Made by a program: the position numbers and the translations under genes
Notes under the pieces: model-generated
What the model saw: the letters and a program-made list of their open reading frames with translations, nothing else
Told to the model about the DNA's origin: nothing
Database searches by the model: none
Source: Echinococcus granulosus
Lineage: Eukaryota; Platyhelminthes; Cestoda; Cyclophyllidea; Taeniidae
Length of the DNA stretch: 64,000 bases
Reading direction: 5' to 3'
Assembly (NCBI RefSeq): GCF_000524195.1
Contig: NW_020170390.1
Span: 900,824 to 964,823, forward strand
In this document: positions 41,201-53,100 of the stretch, one piece after another
How positions within the stretch are numbered: position 1 is the first letter of the stretch
How the letters are laid out: each line of letters begins with the position of its first letter

Positions 41201-44200
41201 CTAAGTTTGTTAAATCGTGACTGTTTGGTGTGACGTTTTCTTAGCTTGTTCTATTGAGTTTGCGAATTTTTTTTCTCTTGTGAAACTGCTAACTTGAGCC
41301 TCGTAATCAAGTAGAAACATTGTGCATCTACTCGATCACAAATACGTTACCAAACACATTTCACTCTTATTTTGCCACTAGTGAACTACCATTGTTGGTC
41401 TCTTACGGAAATGACAAGCTCTACTACGGGTTGCGCTTGTCCCGTGGTGGTTCTGCCACGAACCTATCTCCTTCCGAGGTCTTTGTGCCCGATTCGGGGC
41501 TGAAAAAAATCGAATACGCCATGTCTCTGACCTCGCTACCCCACAAGAAGACTCATCTGGTCGGGCTTCGTGACATCTTTCTCGAGAAGGTGGTACGTTT
41601 GGCATTTACTCGTATTCGATATATATCCTTATTGTGCTACTGATGCTATCTGGTTTCTTGTGCTATTTCTTCTTATCTGCATGCAACTGATTTCTGTTTG
41701 CTGTCACTGTTTCTGGGCTGTATCGCCACGGTTATTTTCACTTTCCCGTGTTTTGCTATGCATTGTGCGCACGTTACCAAATTTCGGTTGTTCATGTGAT
41801 AACTCATGTGGAAATTGCTCATCACACTTTGTTGAACGGTTACCTGGACGCATTTGTAGTCTTAAACACTCTGGGTATTCCCCTCAATCTCTTTTTTATA
41901 ATCTTAGATCTAACAATAATTTTTTTGGCCTTTGTCTGGTTTCCGGTTTTTGGGAGATCAGTCGAATTTGTGGAATTTGGTGTCCTGTTGTCCCCAATCT
42001 TTATGGTATACCAGATGAGGCTGTCGTGTATAGTATCGTAGTTTCCTTCAAAATGGGGCACTGTTTTATTACTTTTGATATTTTTTTAACTATTATATCA
42101 TAAAGTTTTGGATTGAAACTCCTCAGTAAATTAATGCTTTTTTGATAGAATTATTTAGTAATTCAAATTATCAAATTTCACCCCAGCGTTGTACTATGAT
42201 TTCTGGCGATTAGGAGATGTAAGGCGTAGTGTGTTTCGCATAACGGTGAAAAGCGTGTTGCTAAAATTTGCTCATGCGTTTTAGGGGTCCTGTGAAGAAA
42301 CACCTAATGTTTCTGTTCTCCAGTATTTTCGCATGGTCAAGCTGAAGTTCCAGTGTTCATCTCATTCACATACAGGTGCGTATTTTCTTCGAATTCGCTG
42401 AAATGCTACATCCTTTCTTCTGTGATAATTTCATTCAAACTGTGCGCTCCATTTTTTTCCATAGGTTAGATATTTCGTCCCTCTTGAACAAGTACCCCCC
42501 TGTTACATGGGCACACCCTTACTTAAGTTTTGCTTTATAGATGCCAATGCGAGATTTGTTTTTTCACCTGAGCAAGTATTTTCTGAAGTCTCACTTAATA
42601 TGTGAGTCCTGTGAAGGCAATTTTGCATGTTTTTTTTTCGGCTTTAAGTATTGTGCAACATTCAAAATTTTTCCGAATTTATCAGTTTGAGAGCAATGCA
42701 GTCGCAATTTTATGTTGTTACTTAAGGTAAAGGAAGTTCGGTAGTGGTTTTGATAGAGCATAATTATTATCCAAGCTTGTTCTTTTCATTACAATTTATT
42801 TTAACTCATTCCACTTTCGGCGTTGAATTGCAGAGAAATAAACCTGCTTGCAGATGCTCCCAACTTGCACTCCCATGCGATCAACGATGATCCTGAATTT
42901 CGGCAAGTTTTGCTCGTGCCACTTGCTAAACTTCAATTTTGTTCAAATCTTCGCCTCCGAGAACTTTCTCTTGACAGTTTGGCCCCATACTCCAGCGGCT
43001 TTATTATAGACCACTTAGTTGTCAACTTATTTGGCATTGGGGCATAGCTGTTTCATAGTTGGATCTAATTGCCCAAATCGCATGTGCACTTGAGCCAAAC
43101 CAACTGCTCGTTTATGCACGAGGCAATGTTTGGGGTAAAGGCGAGTGGCAAAATCCAAAAATCTCATTATGTTATTTTACTTTTAGTCTAGTAAATCTTA
43201 CTCCAATAGAATGGTCCGTGGATTGTGTGCTTGCTGAAGTAGAACAGTGCTTACTCGGCGAGTTATCTTTGCAGATTCTAATTTATTAAAAAATTCAAAT
43301 ATTTATTGTGCACATGATGCTTACGTAGCTCAGGCTGATGACGCTTGCTTGCATTATCATTATCATCTGTAATGTTGGCCAGTTTTTTTCTCCAATAGAT
43401 GCTGTATACCATGTGATCACACGAGCCTTGGACATCAGTAAGTGGATTTTCGCCCTACCTTTTTACTTCTCCGAATGCGATTTTACATCCTATTGATGTG
43501 ATCCGAATTAAGTGTTGACGTGTGATGAAAGATTGTATTTAGCTACACTCGTCGACTCCCACTTTTTATTCAAGTGATTCAATAGCCCTTAATATGATGC
43601 GTTTCCTTGCATTTATTACTTCCTTTGGATAAAATTATTCACAATTCAGCCCCAAGTCCTTATGATTCTTTTTAGCTAGTTTGCCAACGAATACGGAGAC
43701 TCCTCCACCCGAGATGTTATGCTCTGACGGCATGGTGAGTCTGACTTGTCGTCATTGTACAGTGCTATTGACAACGTCCCCACCCTAATGCCTTTTTTTA
43801 GAAATCGTTGCTCGATGCATCAGCTGCTATGCCTGGCATGCCAGCGGCGTATTTGTCGCCTGAAGTCCCGTCTTCGGAGGCACTGGATGATGTGGGTTAT
43901 AGAATTTTTCTAATGGTTATGCTAAACTATACTGTTACTGTTTGAAAAATGTTTGTCTTTCCCTCTACTTCTTACTATGTTTGAAGCCTTGGAAACTCGA
44001 ATGCTAAAAAATACACGCATTGTGGATTATGTTTTTTTTTATTATTACATTATATATCACTTTCTCTGAGCATTTAATCTTAAACATTACACACAGAGAG
44101 GTTAATTTGCGGCATTGCGGGTTGTCATGCACCACAAGGGATGCGACTGCTGTCTACGGATTAATGTAAACGTTTCGATCTGGGAACGTTGGGTATGTGT

Positions 44201-47200
44201 CAGTAGTACTTATATCATCATGTATTTAAAGCCTCCCTGGTTCCAATGGAGGGGTTTCACTTTTATTTTGTGTTTTGTGTGGAGAAGTTGATGTAACAAA
44301 AAAACCCTTTTAAAGTGACCTAGATGTTTCACACAGAGAACGTGCGTTTCATTTATAGACTTGGGCGTTTTGTGTACTTATAGACCCGGCCCAAACACAA
44401 TGCGTTTTCTCAGTAAAAAAGTCTTCATCTATTAAATGACCCCAATTCAAAATAGTTGGATGAACATGACCAACCTCAATAGGATCTAAAGTCGGTCTTT
44501 GCCGAAGAAAGTGTTGCTCTTTTTGGGGATCCTGACTGCAGAAGCATTGTAAATCATTTACTTGGTGCCTATGTTGGGGATCGTGGGTTATTGCGGAGAC
44601 TGCGCGGTTGTGATCTTTTCCTATTTTCGTGAGGCACTACAAACCACACAATATCCAGAATGACCAGTGAGGAATTCATGAAGTGATTTTTAGTGCTTAT
44701 CAAATCCGAGACTTGCTCATTGAAGACGATGATTCTTTATGGAACGCTTGATGGTATTTTTGTGCCTTATAGCACCTGACTAGAACCCTGGGATGTCGTT
44801 ATACAGGCGCGGCCATACACACTTTGTTAATTGCCCTGCATCTTCTGATTCTGCGCCTCCGTTCGACCGACTTTCTGACAGCTATCGCTGGCGCCTGGTA
44901 TGGCTTCCTCAGCCACCTTCGCTGCACTCCCAACTGTGAACTCTTTCCCATTCCCAATGTTGGGGAATGTTCCAGTCCTGTTTCATCAATCGATCAGGCC
45001 CTTTACATCCTCTGTCAGCATCCAAGTTAGTTCCCTTTCATATCACTCCTAACTTGTTTATTTTCCCACTGTTTCTCTATCCCCAAACAGACTTTGACTT
45101 TAAACGGCAAACTCAATCCACTGCTGAACACCGTCAAATGTTAAAATGCTTTTATTGTCTTATGGGGGTGTCCTTGAGAATTGAAAAATAAAATAACCTT
45201 CTATTATACACTGATATTTGTATTGAATTCCTTATTGGGAATTAGCGTCAAAAGTAGAAAATAAAGTGGGGTGGTTTTCTTTCTGAGGCGCTTTATCCTT
45301 TTGATTCCTGATGCCTATAATCCTTTTGTTACAGAATCCGCATCATCAGGCCTCACTTCCATGAAAGACAGTGAAGAAGAATTCTTTGACGCTTTGGAGG
45401 ACCAAGTAGTACACCATGCAGGTAACGCGCCACTCATCGGCTCTTTGCTGCTACTATTGTTTCTTACCGTTCCTACGCCGGGACATAATCTGAGTGTCTA
45501 GTATTTTTTAAACCCGCGTTTCAGTCATCTCTGTATTTTGAATATCGTTACTATCTTGGGGATTTGTTAGGAAAACCAGCATCATTTGCCTCTGTGCAGG
45601 TCCCACGGCCCAATACTGCGCAGTGTGTCGTAGCGTTTTTGAGGAATTGGAGAGCGCGTCGCCCTCCTCAATCGCTAAATGGATTGCGCCCTACGTTCTT
45701 GCTCACCACATCAGTTTATTCCATCGTTTCGGTGTGTTTGACTAGTATTAAATGCCTTTAATAAATACGATAGCACATGTAAGCCTGGTGTATCTCATCC
45801 TCCTCTTATTTTTAATAAAAGTAAATACGATCGCATTCATCTGCACGTTTTTTTGCATTGCGTCTGATTTTTGNNNNNNNNNNNNNNNNNNNNNNNNNNN
45901 NNNNNNNNNNNNNNNNNNNNNNNNNNNNNNNNNNNNNNNNNNNNNNNNNNNNNNNNNNNNNNNNNNNNNNNNNCAGTTATTCCCTTTCTAAGTTAAATGT
46001 GCATATAATAAGGACCATTCCCTTACTAAGTAACACTTTTGAGGTTTGAAAATTGCTGAAAAGTTCAAAACCGTAGCAGTCAACAGTCAAAGCATTGCCT
46101 TCGTCATTCCCATCTAGTTCTGCAGCCGTGTATATCTGCACATATTTGGAGTTCATGCTCCATTTTTCTATTTCCGCCTTACTTTTCCTGCATTCTTTCA
46201 GTCCTGCCATCTGCGTTGACTGCTTGGTATTGCGGAAGACTAAGAACTTTGCGTGACGAAGTGTCAGAGCGGGCTTCTGATCAACAGGTAATTCTGAAGT
46301 CTTGAGTCCAAATTTACTATTCTGATTACCCTAGTTGAATTATTTCCTCGTGTTTCAGTCATTATTTCAAGCCGTCAGAGACTTTCATCGACGAACTTTG
46401 TGCGCTGTCAGTCTAAATACCTTCTTCAAATACTGTGGTAAATTTATTTGCCCGTCGTAATCACATACAGACACACGTTTTTTCTATTTTTCTGGATTAT
46501 GTATCAACTTAAGACAACTCGGAGACCCATAGCCATGTGAAGATACCTCAGTGCGCGATGGCCAAGGAAGGGTAAATTTTAATCCGCTTTTCTGGAGAAA
46601 CAGTACATGTATCACAAAGTGCACCACCAGTTTATGCTTCTTCGTGATTCTCAAAAACTTCTATATAGGCTCTCTTGGCCCATTTAGATTCTGTCGAGAC
46701 GTTGCAGCCACTGGCGTACGAGCTGGCCAATCGCCTCCACTCATGGAATGCCTACCAGCCATCGAAACTCTCGAGAATCGAGTGCTTCAACATCTCCAGA
46801 GTATTGGCTCTCCCCCTTAGTCCCGAAGTTCGCCCTCTGTTTGTTGAGGGCCTTGTAAACACTTTCGGCGACTCTCCACAAATCCCATCCCGTGTACCGG
46901 TAAATGCGAGCTTTGGACAGTCTAGATCAAAGCCACTAGCCTTGCTAAGTTCATCAAAAGGGACTCTATTACTCATGATACTCAAAAATAAAACCAAGGA
47001 AACGCATTATGCACTATCGAAACAGCTATCCTTTTACCGTCACTAACTGATAAGAAATCACGTGCCCTTTTTTCCCAATTAATATTGGAAACTGATACAT
47101 TTAACTTTTAACTTGGATTTCAGATAACTATTTGAGCGCACACCACTTCTTTCCTTTTCCCACCAGGTTTGCCTCTCAAAAGCTTCTACACAGCTTTCAA

Positions 47201-47508
47201 AGGCGGGGCTGACCATACATGCAGCTAGTCTGGAACCGTTTCCTGTCTATCGATTAGTTACCATATCCCCTAACCAATGCCTACGAAGACCTAATCACAA
47301 AATGAGCGGCCCATCTCAACAACGACTCTTTGTCTGCATCCGTAATACCCCAACAACCCATGAAGATTCAATCAGCCTTAAGGAAAAACTACATTTTATT
47401 CGAAGTGGGCAAGGTGATTGTTCTGATCTCCCCACTGACAGAGATCGTGACGAAGTTTGCAATTTATACTTTGCTGGTTGCTTTGGCGAAGACTGTGACA
47501 TTGGATAG
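38221..47508 (+). CDS. RAB3GAP1: Rab3 GTPase-activating protein catalytic subunit homologue
   Basis: Homologue of the catalytic subunit of the Rab3GAP heterodimer, which in other animals acts on Rab3 in exocytosis and on Rab18 as exchange factor. Exons: 38221-38250 (tentative start, MTHRTFGGGR), 38825-38871, 38913-38973, 39179-39281, 39810-39855, 39924-40046, 41382-41592, 42285-42375, 42541-42601, 42834-about 43018, about 43191-43285, 43399-43437, 43676-43734, 43802-43891, 44807-45025, one near 45090, 45335-45421, 45600-45731, 46202-46287, 46359-46437, one near 46529, 46669-46899, 47167-47508 (stop TAG). Matches to the human protein include DFTNATPWEKF, the block SYDLDEFILISPADP ending LLLSSIEMALA, LPLLVSYG, THLVGLRDIF, PIEWSV with ECLLGE, and DSEEEFFDALED (human DSEEEFFECLSD). 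The last is a perfect FFAT core (EFFDALE) for VAP binding at the ER. The human segment holding Arg728 is not found. Joins at 43019-43398, 43892-44806 and 45026-45334 are unresolved. Confidence 0.88.
40411..40850. other. Unexplained coding-like island inside RAB3GAP1 intron
   Basis: This lies in the 1335-nt intron between RAB3GAP1 exons 39924-40046 and 41382-41592. All three plus frames and one minus frame are open for long stretches. On the plus strand MDNDVIITPSST to LICIDISR could continue, after a one-base shift, into HFKDGDVSVSGVLGHGRL and on to RIFDVWERLMD and KLHKLRILLGTV. That is the pattern of a once-coding piece with a frameshift. I recognise no family. It could be a decayed transposon or retrocopy, a nested gene fragment, or chance. 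Confidence 0.35.
45874..45973. other. Assembly gap (100 N) in a RAB3GAP1 intron
   Basis: Exactly 100 Ns, a likely placeholder for unknown length. It falls between RAB3GAP1 exons 45600-45731 and 46202-46287, whose phases fit each other directly (1 then 2 nt), so no exon needs to be missing here. Confidence 0.95.
47395..47400 (-). terminator. Candidate poly(A) signal for PPP1R7 inside the RAB3GAP1 last exon
   Basis: A canonical AATAAA on the minus strand lies about 255 nt downstream of the PPP1R7 stop codon and within the coding part of the last RAB3GAP1 exon (47167-47508). If used, the 3' ends of the two convergent transcripts overlap in antisense. Confidence 0.45.
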
Positions 47509-47652
47509 CAACAAAAAAAATAATTTTCTCGATATGGGTCTGAGAAAAGCGATGGCGAGAGCACCAACAGCACTGTATGATAGCATAAAAGATGCTGAGA
47601 GACTAGTAGAACATTATAGATGTTATTCTACCGGTTTAAAGTACAGTAAGTG

Positions 47653-49020
47653 CTAGGATCTGAGGCCAACGCCCGTCAATGTCGCATCGAGTTGTCGTAG
47701 CCAGGGCAAAAGGAGGAGGATTTTTCGCCGATAAGCCGTGTTCATACATTTTGAGTTGGGCGCATAGTAAATGGGATTGCGCTCCATGTAGAGCGTCTTC
47801 AGCTGCTTCATTGGCGCCAGGATGTTTAGTTGATCCCACTCGGCAACAAGGTTGTCATTGAACCAAAACTCCTCAAGTTTGACTAGGTGAGATATGTTCT
47901 CGATTTGACTTATTCTGTTTCGAGATAACTCAAGTGTCTGAAGTTTGACAAGATTATCCAAACCCTCGATTCGGCTGATACCATTGAAACTCAGGTATAG
48001 TTCTTCTAAATTCAACAATTTGTCGAGTCCCTCGAGCTTTGTAATTCGATTGCACTAGACCATAAAAGAGGCGTCGAGTTAATTAGTGGTTGGGGTATTA
48101 ATAGCGGTTTTTGAAATGTGCTAAAAGCAAGACAGAATAGCCGTGTGATCACATGGTATAACTCAAACGTTCCAGATGACATAGTACTTGTGGTCAGAGT
48201 AGATGTGACGTTTTCGACAGATACAGGAAAAATAGTGGCAAAAGATTGCGTTCAGAAGTGCGTGTGCGCATATACACTTACCTGCAGACTCAATATTCTA
48301 AGTCTTGGCAGGTTTTCAAGTCCCTCAAGCTTTGTAATTTTATTATTTCCCACAAACAACTCCTCGAGGTTAGGGAAGTTCTCAAGGTTCTCCAGTTTCC
48401 GAATCTTGTTTGCACCAAGCTCAAGCATGGTTAGGTTTGTGAGAGTTGACAAGTTTTCAATTCTGGAAATCTTGTTATTGACAAGATAAAGCTTGGTAAG
48501 ACTTCTTAAAGAGTCCAAATTTTCTATCACCCGGATACGGTTATAACTCAGGTCCAATACCTCAAGCACTCGCAAAACTTCCAGGTTCTCAATCTGCAAT
48601 GATATAATTATAAGTTGCAGAAGCAAATAAATTTATTAAATAAATTAGAGAAGTCAGAACGGGGGGTGAGCAACTAGCCTTCGTAATTTGATTATCATAC
48701 AAGTCCAGATCTATCAATATGTCAGCAAGTGGTCCCAAATTTTCAATGACCTTTATAAGGTTATTCCTGAGACACAATTTTCTCGCCTAAAACTCGTTCA
48801 ACAAATTTTGTACACGTACATTAGGTAAGGTTTCCAGCTTTGAAATTCGCTTGATTCGTCTATGGTTAATGTCGATATCTTCAGATTCTCTATCAGAGAT
48901 TTCAATCTCATCTATCTCAAAGGAATCTTGCTCCTGTTTCTCATTGTCCTCTTCAGCACTAGCCTGTGCTGATTTGCCAGATTCATCAGTAGCCTTAGGA
49001 AGATCACCGACATCGCTCAT
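47653..49020 (-). CDS. PPP1R7: Protein phosphatase 1 regulatory subunit 7 (SDS22), complete
   Basis: Leucine-rich-repeat regulator that binds and controls the catalytic subunit of protein phosphatase 1. Exons: 48820-49020, 48679-48786, 48282-48593, 47653-48054; they sum to 1023 nt, 340 aa (human 360). The start MSDVGDLPKA is followed by an acidic region (EEDNEKQEQDSFEIDEIE), as in SDS22. About 11 LRRs of 22 residues then follow with the family rhythm (LCLRNNLIKVIENL, LDLYDNQITKIENLE, LDLSYNRIRVIENLD, LYLVNNKISRIENL, LELGANKIRKLENL). A C-terminal cap follows: ISHLVKLEEFWFNDNLV, then YMERNPIYY and LLPWLRQLDATL. The intron after 48679 begins GC rather than GT; frame and homology force this join (NQITK to IENLE). 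The stop is 144 bp from the RAB3GAP1 stop on the other strand. Function by strong family identity. Confidence 0.97.
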
Positions 49021-50103
49021 AGTCCCAGCCCTATGCAAGGGAGACCGTTTCGAATGCGCACACGGGTATTCATTAGTTATTTGTAGGATCAGATTCAAGT
49101 AATCCAGGGACTGGTGATAAGTGTCAAAGTAGGCAGTCAGGTAAAATTCGCCCTTTGACACTATCTTTTGCGTGTAAATGTATGATGAAGGTAGTGGTTT
49201 GTTTTTACACCTAGTCTTCAAGCATGTAGCATTTTGCAAGAAAGTCATCCTATATTAAACAAAAAAAATAATTCGCCTATTTTTGTGATTTTTTGATATT
49301 TGTGGAGCACTGTGCTTTAACTCTTTGCCTCAATAGGCGCGTGCTACATTTCCTGCGGGCTGTTTTCGCTGCGGGGTGTTGCTCTAGTTATAACGATGGC
49401 TTCCCAGTTGTTCTCGTCGTTATTTGTATGTGTTCTTCCGTACTACTCTGGCTAACTGCGACTTTAGGAGAGACTCCTATGAGGATATGCGAGTAAGGGT
49501 CCTATATTCGTGTACTGATATTAGGCCTCTGGATCGGTTATTCACAGCAATCATTCCTGAATGGTAGACGAGGAAACGGTCTTCATTGTGCCCCCTCTGA
49601 TTTGTCTTAAATGTAAGTTTGTAATTACACAAACTTGTTGCCTTCTGATAAGTCCAATATACTCTTGTCCTGTTTTTTTCCACAATTCGAGAGTTAACAA
49701 TTTCGGAGATAAGTACATTTGTCACACGGCTGAACCTTTATTCCATTGGTTCGCATTTCAGATGAATGCACAGTGGCAGCTCACTTCGCGACGCGTGTTC
49801 ATGCAGTTTGTAGTATCTACCTCCACGACCCGTATCTCAAGTGCCATTCTTATGATCATCTGCCTTTTTTCCCATTCTTTGGCATTATTCTTCGCCATTT
49901 CAGCTTACGGTGCGATTATAAGGGGGCATCATCGGTTTGTTATTTGTTCGTATCGCCTTCAAAGCGAATGCGGGTTCCAACACTTACTTAGACTCAGGTA
50001 GAACATCAAAAAAAGCTAATTTATTACAATCGAGACTTGTTTTACAGAGACAAAGTAATGCAAGAAGCACAACATCAAAAATAAGAGATATAGAAAGATA
50101 ATG
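49021..50103. other. Intergen between PPP1R7 start and ARFGEF3 end
   Basis: About 1.08 kb. It must hold the PPP1R7 promoter (minus) and the 3' UTR of ARFGEF3 (minus). Apart from the tentative plus-strand ORF described separately there is no supported gene. An A-rich run occurs at 49257-49271. Confidence 0.5.
49561..49991 (+). CDS. Possible small two-exon gene, hypothetical
   Basis: An ATG at 49561 opens MVDEETVFIVPPLICLK, ending at a strong donor (GTAAGT at 49613). The acceptor at 49761 restores the frame into ECTVAAHFATRVHAVCSIYL and a stop at 49989-49991. The exons would be 49561-49612 and 49762-49991, total 93 aa. It lies on the plus strand between two minus-strand genes, in the upstream region of PPP1R7. 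No family is recognised; an in-frame stop directly precedes the ATG. It may be a real small gene, the end of a longer transcript, or chance. Confidence 0.3.
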
Positions 50104-53100
50104 TCATGGTTCGTTGGGGACCTTTTGATTCTGGACAAGACGGAGGAACCAAGTAGCCAATATTCTCCGCAGAAATCCGTGTTCTGCAACAGCGATTAAG
50201 CGTGCTGTGTTACAGGTGAAGATGCCTTCGAGTGCTAATGTAGAGGGTGCTTCTGGGCCCAGCGGCAAAGCAAGGAAGCCTTGTGGTAGTGTGGCTAACG
50301 ATTCCGCCAATGCGGTCATTTGAGCGTCCCTGTCTTCGGCGGGACGCTTTCTCAAGATTCTCCCATTAGTATCATGCGGTGTTGTTGTAGTGGACGCGTC
50401 AATTGTGAAGCGCCGAGGACGACTCAGAAACTTCTGTAGGCGCCAGTTCCTTTTGGGATTTGATTCTGATAGCTTCCTTTTGTGCTAAAAAAGGGGTCAG
50501 CCGCAAGTTATCAAGATTGTCATACGGTTTTGAAATTTACATAATTTAAACACACCTCATTGGTAAAAGCGTCAGAATGTGCCCTCCCAGAAAACAGTGG
50601 CTCGCAACGTTTGATTGGTGAACTATTAGCAGCGTGTTCCTTATCTGCATTGTACAGCAAAAAGAGGTAGAACTGAGTCAAATGCGTGGACAACCCGGTA
50701 AGAAGAAGAGCGAACTGTTCCACGTTGTGATCGCTGCCTGCGTCAGGAACGAATGGTTTTAGCCATGGAAGTGGGGAAACAAACTCTCTTCTTCCAGTGT
50801 TCGTTTGAAGCTGCAGAGGAAGGCGTCGGAAGTTGCCAGCTCTCAGCCTCGTGAGGTTTTCGTCAAACTCGCAGAAGGCCATTTTGACAGACTCAGAAAG
50901 CTGGCCGCAGTATTTAGCCGTCAGACCATTCTGGACGGTTTGCAGGAGAATCATTTGCAGTAGCGTTGCGGTTAGGTGCGACTTTAAAAGTCGAAAGCGC
51001 TTTCATTATGGAAAGTTGTTCATGCTGAAAAAAATAGCAACTGGTACAAACATTCACCTACATGTTGGTAAAAGTTGGCAGGTGATTGCAGCTTGAGTAG
51101 TCTTTGAACAAGCTGTTTTAACTCATCGCATTGGTCGAAGTCGAAGAAAGCCGCGTAGCTATCCGAAAGGCAATTTAGAAGCCGCAAGCCAGAGCTAAGA
51201 GGCAAGCGTGTGAAGAACTCTGTTTGGATTGAATGTAAACACATAAAGAATCCAAACGCAGATGCTACAAAAATACTACGAAATGGGGTTCTGACCTGGG
51301 ACTGTAAGACCTGTCACGGACGTCTCGGAAGCCTCGATGTTGTGATTAAAAGTACCCACACTGAGGGAGGGATCGAAAAAGAGGAGTTCCTGAACAGCTT
51401 TTGGCACGGTTTTCTCCCCATTCTCCCCAAAGCTGAGTAGAAGTTCGCCAATAAGGCGAATAAGTAAATTGGTGTTCAATTGGCTTGAAATAACTTCTGA
51501 TAGCGGTATACTATCAAGACGAAATGGAAAAGCTTAATTTTGAAACAAGTAAATAAAAGTATACATATTTTAGAGTATAATAGCATATTTGAAATTTGGT
51601 CTTGCTTAGAAAAGAAACAACAGTATCGGCACCGTAGTTTCCGACTACACGTTAATTGGTGAAAGTGCTAAATAGAAAACCATTCACTGTGATTGCTTAA
51701 TCAAGGCATACCTGTGTGTAAATAAAGCAAACTCATTTACTTACGCTTAACTTAAGATCTGTCGGGTACTACTTTTCAAATAATGAGAAATGGTAAAATT
51801 ACTGTGCAGATTTTATCACAAAATGGAATTACAAAATCTACAATGCACGCTACAAGGAAAAGTTTATTAATTTTTTGAAGACCCCATATTACAACCAAAA
51901 TGTGGAAATAAGAGATATCAAATCGCGCATGAGTAATAGTAATCGTGCAATTAATGACCACTGGCGTCTAAAATGTGCACTTATGGGGCAAGGGGCGTTC
52001 ACGATGCCACATAAATCTGTACACATCTGAACACTCGTCCCTGGCGTTATTTTTGATGTTTTTCTAGAGACTAGCAAAGAAGAAAAGGTAATAGCTTTTG
52101 TTTCGGAGACAGCTCACGTGTCCAAGGGCGGACGATCAACTTCATGCGTACAGAGAGGAAAAACTCTGAATTCGAAGGAGTAGCTGGGTTTTTCGAAGCT
52201 CTCTACTCCATCCTCGGGATTTTTTTCCTCCGCCTCCTCATCGTCTTTGCCTAATAGGTCAGCCGACTGGAACAGCCGAAGCGCCAACTGACGCAGCTTG
52301 TTCGACGCGCCTATTGGCCGCAAGTTGGCCAGCTGGAGGCCAGCATCGCTGGGAAGCAAGCGTCTGGCTCGATCATCGTACACGGTGGTGAGAATGTGGA
52401 TCGGAAGGAGGCAGGCGCGAAAAGCCTCCTCCAAGTGAGCGATCGTAATCTCCCACTGGTGCACAGTCAGGCATGTCGCGGTCGACATGAGCAGGTGCCT
52501 AAAGCACAGTTCAAAGGCGCACCAATTGAAAGTAACACACAAATTTGGAATCTTATCGCCTCTAGTCTTCTCACCTGAGACAGGAAGTTGCCAAACGCGA
52601 AAGACGCTCATTCCGTACACTAATACAATCAACCAATGCGTGTAGGCACTGATGTAGCATGAGATTTATACCCACCACCGAATTCGACGATTGCTGATCT
52701 TAAAGGGCGATGAAAAGCGATTGGTGATTTGGCACAAAAATGAAATAGATGGGAAAAAACTAGTTGACCCTACCTCTTTGTTGAAATCGAATTATGAGGT
52801 TGCACACCAACTGAGTGGTTTGACCTATAATAAAGCTTAGTTTTGAGATAATAGCTCCGCCCTTATCCGTTTCATCAGCAGGGTTGGGGTCTTCGCTCGT
52901 ACCTGCCGACAAATGTTCCCCATTGTGATAATAGGTGTCTTCTATTTTAGAGTCACCATTTACATCACCAGTTAACGCGTTATTCACAATTGCAGTCTAA
53001 AAGGATTAAATGTGCATGTTAGTTTATTCTAACGGTTATAAGTGTGCATATTCTTTCAGCAGTTTATAAAGCTAGTTTGAGGTGGGGAATGAATAGAGAT

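Noticed and set aside
41378..41605. Minus-strand frame, Arg/Pro-rich, 75 codons
   Set aside because: It is the antisense shadow of the RAB3GAP1 exon 41382-41592.
41570..42103. 177-codon plus-strand open frame
   Set aside because: It overlaps the donor of the RAB3GAP1 exon 41382-41592 and then runs through intron. The composition is Phe/Cys/Leu-rich as expected of AT-rich non-coding DNA, with no family match.
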